Program-made: the position numbers and the translations under genes
Assembly: GCF_009746585.1 (NCBI RefSeq)
Contig: NZ_WRPO01000009.1
Coordinates: 1-64,000, forward strand
DNA length: 64,000 nucleotides
Source: Novosphingobium aquimarinum
Lineage (GTDB): Bacteria; Pseudomonadota; Alphaproteobacteria; Sphingomonadales; Sphingomonadaceae
Direction of reading: 5' to 3'
Shown here: in pieces, positions 62,905 through 64,000 of the stretch
Numbering within the stretch: position 1 is the first letter of the stretch
How the letters are laid out: each line of letters starts with the position of its first letter
The notes under the pieces: model-generated
What the model saw: the letters and a program-made list of their open reading frames with translations, nothing else
Told to the model about the DNA's origin: nothing
Database searches by the model: none

Positions 62905-63168
62905 ACCGTTCCCGCCTCGCGATCAACCGTGCGCCGCTGTCGCCGTAACGATCGGATCCCTAACTCTGCGAGGTAAGTCCCTCTCCCGTGCCGCGTGACA
63001 GGCTGCCGTTGGCAGACTTCCGGAAAGTCGCTATCGGGGCCGCTCAGACAAGGTTAAGCCGCCTTGCGCCAACCGCTCTCTTGCAAATCTGCCCAGAGGA
63101 GCCGGCGCATCCGGGTCCTCGTCAGCGGGAGCGCCGGAGAGCCGGCCAGGAACGGGAACGACGCCAGA
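62905..63168. other. Gene-free stretch upstream of the SurA gene
   Basis: 264 bases with no recognised gene or RNA. Together with the terminator region it forms a 455-base gap; it should contain the promoter of the SurA-like gene. lptD, the usual upstream neighbour of surA, is not here. Confidence 0.5.
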
Positions 63169-64000
63169 GTGAAGCAGTCATTGGGTTCGATCAGGGGATT
63201 GGGTATCGCGATCGTGCTGGGCTTCGGCCTGGCCGGGATCCAGGGCGCTGCCGCGCAATCGGCGCCCCAGGGCAACATCGTGATTCCGCCCGACGTTACG
63301 ATTTTCGGCGAAGCCAACCCCAACGTCCGCAAGGCGACCGCGGTCGTCAATGGTGACGTCATCACGGGCACGGACGTCGACCAGCGCATGGCGCTGATTC
63401 TCGCAGCCAACGACAACAAGCTCAGCAGCGAGGACATGGAACGCCTGCGCCTGCAAGTGCTGCGCAACCTGATCGACGAGACGCTCGAGATCCAGGAAGC
63501 CGAAGCTGCCGAGATCAAAGTGCCCGAGGCCGAGATCAACCAATCTTACGCCCGCGTCGCAGCGCAGAACTTCGGGCAGGACACCGCTGCGATGGATGCC
63601 TACCTCAAGCGGATCGGCTCCTCGCCGGCTTCGCTCAAGCGTCAGATCGAGGGCGAGATGGCCTGGCAACGGCTGTTGCAGCGCAACGTCGCGCCTTTCA
63701 TCAACGTCGCCGACGAGGAAGTGAACGAGGTCATCTCGCGACTGCAGGCTTCGAAGGGCACCGACGAGTATCGCATTGGCGAGATCTACCTTGCCGCCCC
63801 CGCCGAAGCGGAGCAGCAAGTCGCGGAGAACGCGCGCCGCATCGTCGAGCAATTGCGTGAGGGCGGCAGCTTCGTCGCTTATGCACGGCAGTATTCACAA
63901 GCCTCGACCGCGGCCGTCGGCGGCGATCTCGGCTGGATCAAGCTCGAGCAATTGCCGACCGAACTGGCCGTGGCCGCGCGCGACCTTACGCCCGGCCAGC
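63169..64000 (+). CDS. surA: SurA-type periplasmic peptidyl-prolyl isomerase / chaperone (3' end beyond window)
   Basis: 277 residues are visible from GTG 63169. A basic start and signal peptide (LGIAIVLGFGLAGIQGAAA, cleavage before QSAPQ) precede the SurA N-terminal domain (KATAVVNGDVITGTDVDQRMALILA...LRNLIDETLEIQEAEA) and the opening of the parvulin domain (YRIGEIYLAAP...GGDLGWIKLEQLP). SurA helps outer-membrane proteins fold. The GTG fits the signal peptide; an earlier start is not supported. It runs off the window in frame with no stop. Confidence 0.88.
   Translation, partial: MKQSLGSIRGLGIAIVLGFGLAGIQGAAAQSAPQGNIVIPPDVTIFGEANPNVRKATAVVNGDVITGTDVDQRMALILAANDNKLSSEDMERLRLQVLRNLIDETLEIQEAEAAEIKVPEAEINQSYARVAAQNFGQDTAAMDAYLKRIGSSPASLKRQIEGEMAWQRLLQRNVAPFINVADEEVNEVISRLQASKGTDEYRIGEIYLAAPAEAEQQVAENARRIVEQLREGGSFVAYARQYSQASTAAVGGDLGWIKLEQLPTELAVAARDLTPGQ

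Overview
The window looks like a high-GC chromosome segment from an alphaproteobacterium of the order Sphingomonadales, most likely Erythrobacteraceae. This is an inference from gene content and order (recG / sdhE / mfd, xerD-aroK-aroB, a pccB-to-pccA propionyl-CoA cluster, the carboxynorspermidine-type polyamine route) and from a dispersed palindromic repeat at 10973-11063. No rRNA and no CRISPR array is present. Two complete tRNA genes are (Asn-GTT and Arg-ACG), plus one short 3' tRNA-Pro fragment that looks like an integration scar.

Positions 1-6553 are foreign. They hold the right end of an IS21-type insertion sequence (1-122), which cuts into a Z1-domain gene. A tight cassette follows: PD-(D/E)XK protein, AIPR protein, convergent C5-cytosine DNA methyltransferase, and a divergent Vsr endonuclease. 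The segment ends in a 20-bp copy of a tRNA-Pro 3' end (6534-6553). I read it as the right end of a phage-defence island integrated at tRNA-Pro, with its first visible gene broken by an IS.

From 6585 on the content is core-like. 6585-19515 carries an M20 peptidase, recG, a host-attachment-like protein, sdhE, mfd, an envelope protein with a PRC-barrel protein, an OmpA protein, an EAL protein, NAD kinase and tRNA-Asn. 19678-26810 has a large membrane protein, a lipoprotein, tRNA-Arg, a Nudix hydrolase, two Flp pilins, an M48 protease and a Xer recombinase. 26817-31010 holds a conserved periplasmic protein with a small coupled membrane protein, aroK-aroB, and DUF3008. 31037-42067 is one long leftward cluster for propionyl-CoA to succinyl-CoA (pccB, thiolase, epimerase, mutase, pccA). 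It also contains bioB (biotin for the carboxylase), an O-acetylhomoserine sulfhydrylase, a CsaA-like protein and a thioesterase; an 18-bp imperfect palindrome lies upstream of pccB.

42226-56957 has gor, pgi, the lepB-rnc-era-SGNH lipoprotein operon, topA, dprA-plsY, murI, hemA, a DUF5694 protein and a GDT1-family transporter. 57129-61648 is a polyamine locus: ornithine decarboxylase, carboxynorspermidine decarboxylase, a Cys-rich lipoprotein and carboxynorspermidine synthase. The decarboxylase has its own promoter and a leader RNA able to form a 15-bp helix over its ribosome-binding region. The window closes with a threonine/serine dehydratase-like gene and the 5' part of a SurA-type chaperone gene.

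The two most interesting items are the IS-interrupted Z1 / PD-(D/E)XK / AIPR / C5-MTase / Vsr island with its tRNA-Pro scar, and the structured leader of the ornithine decarboxylase gene, which may be a polyamine-sensing switch.
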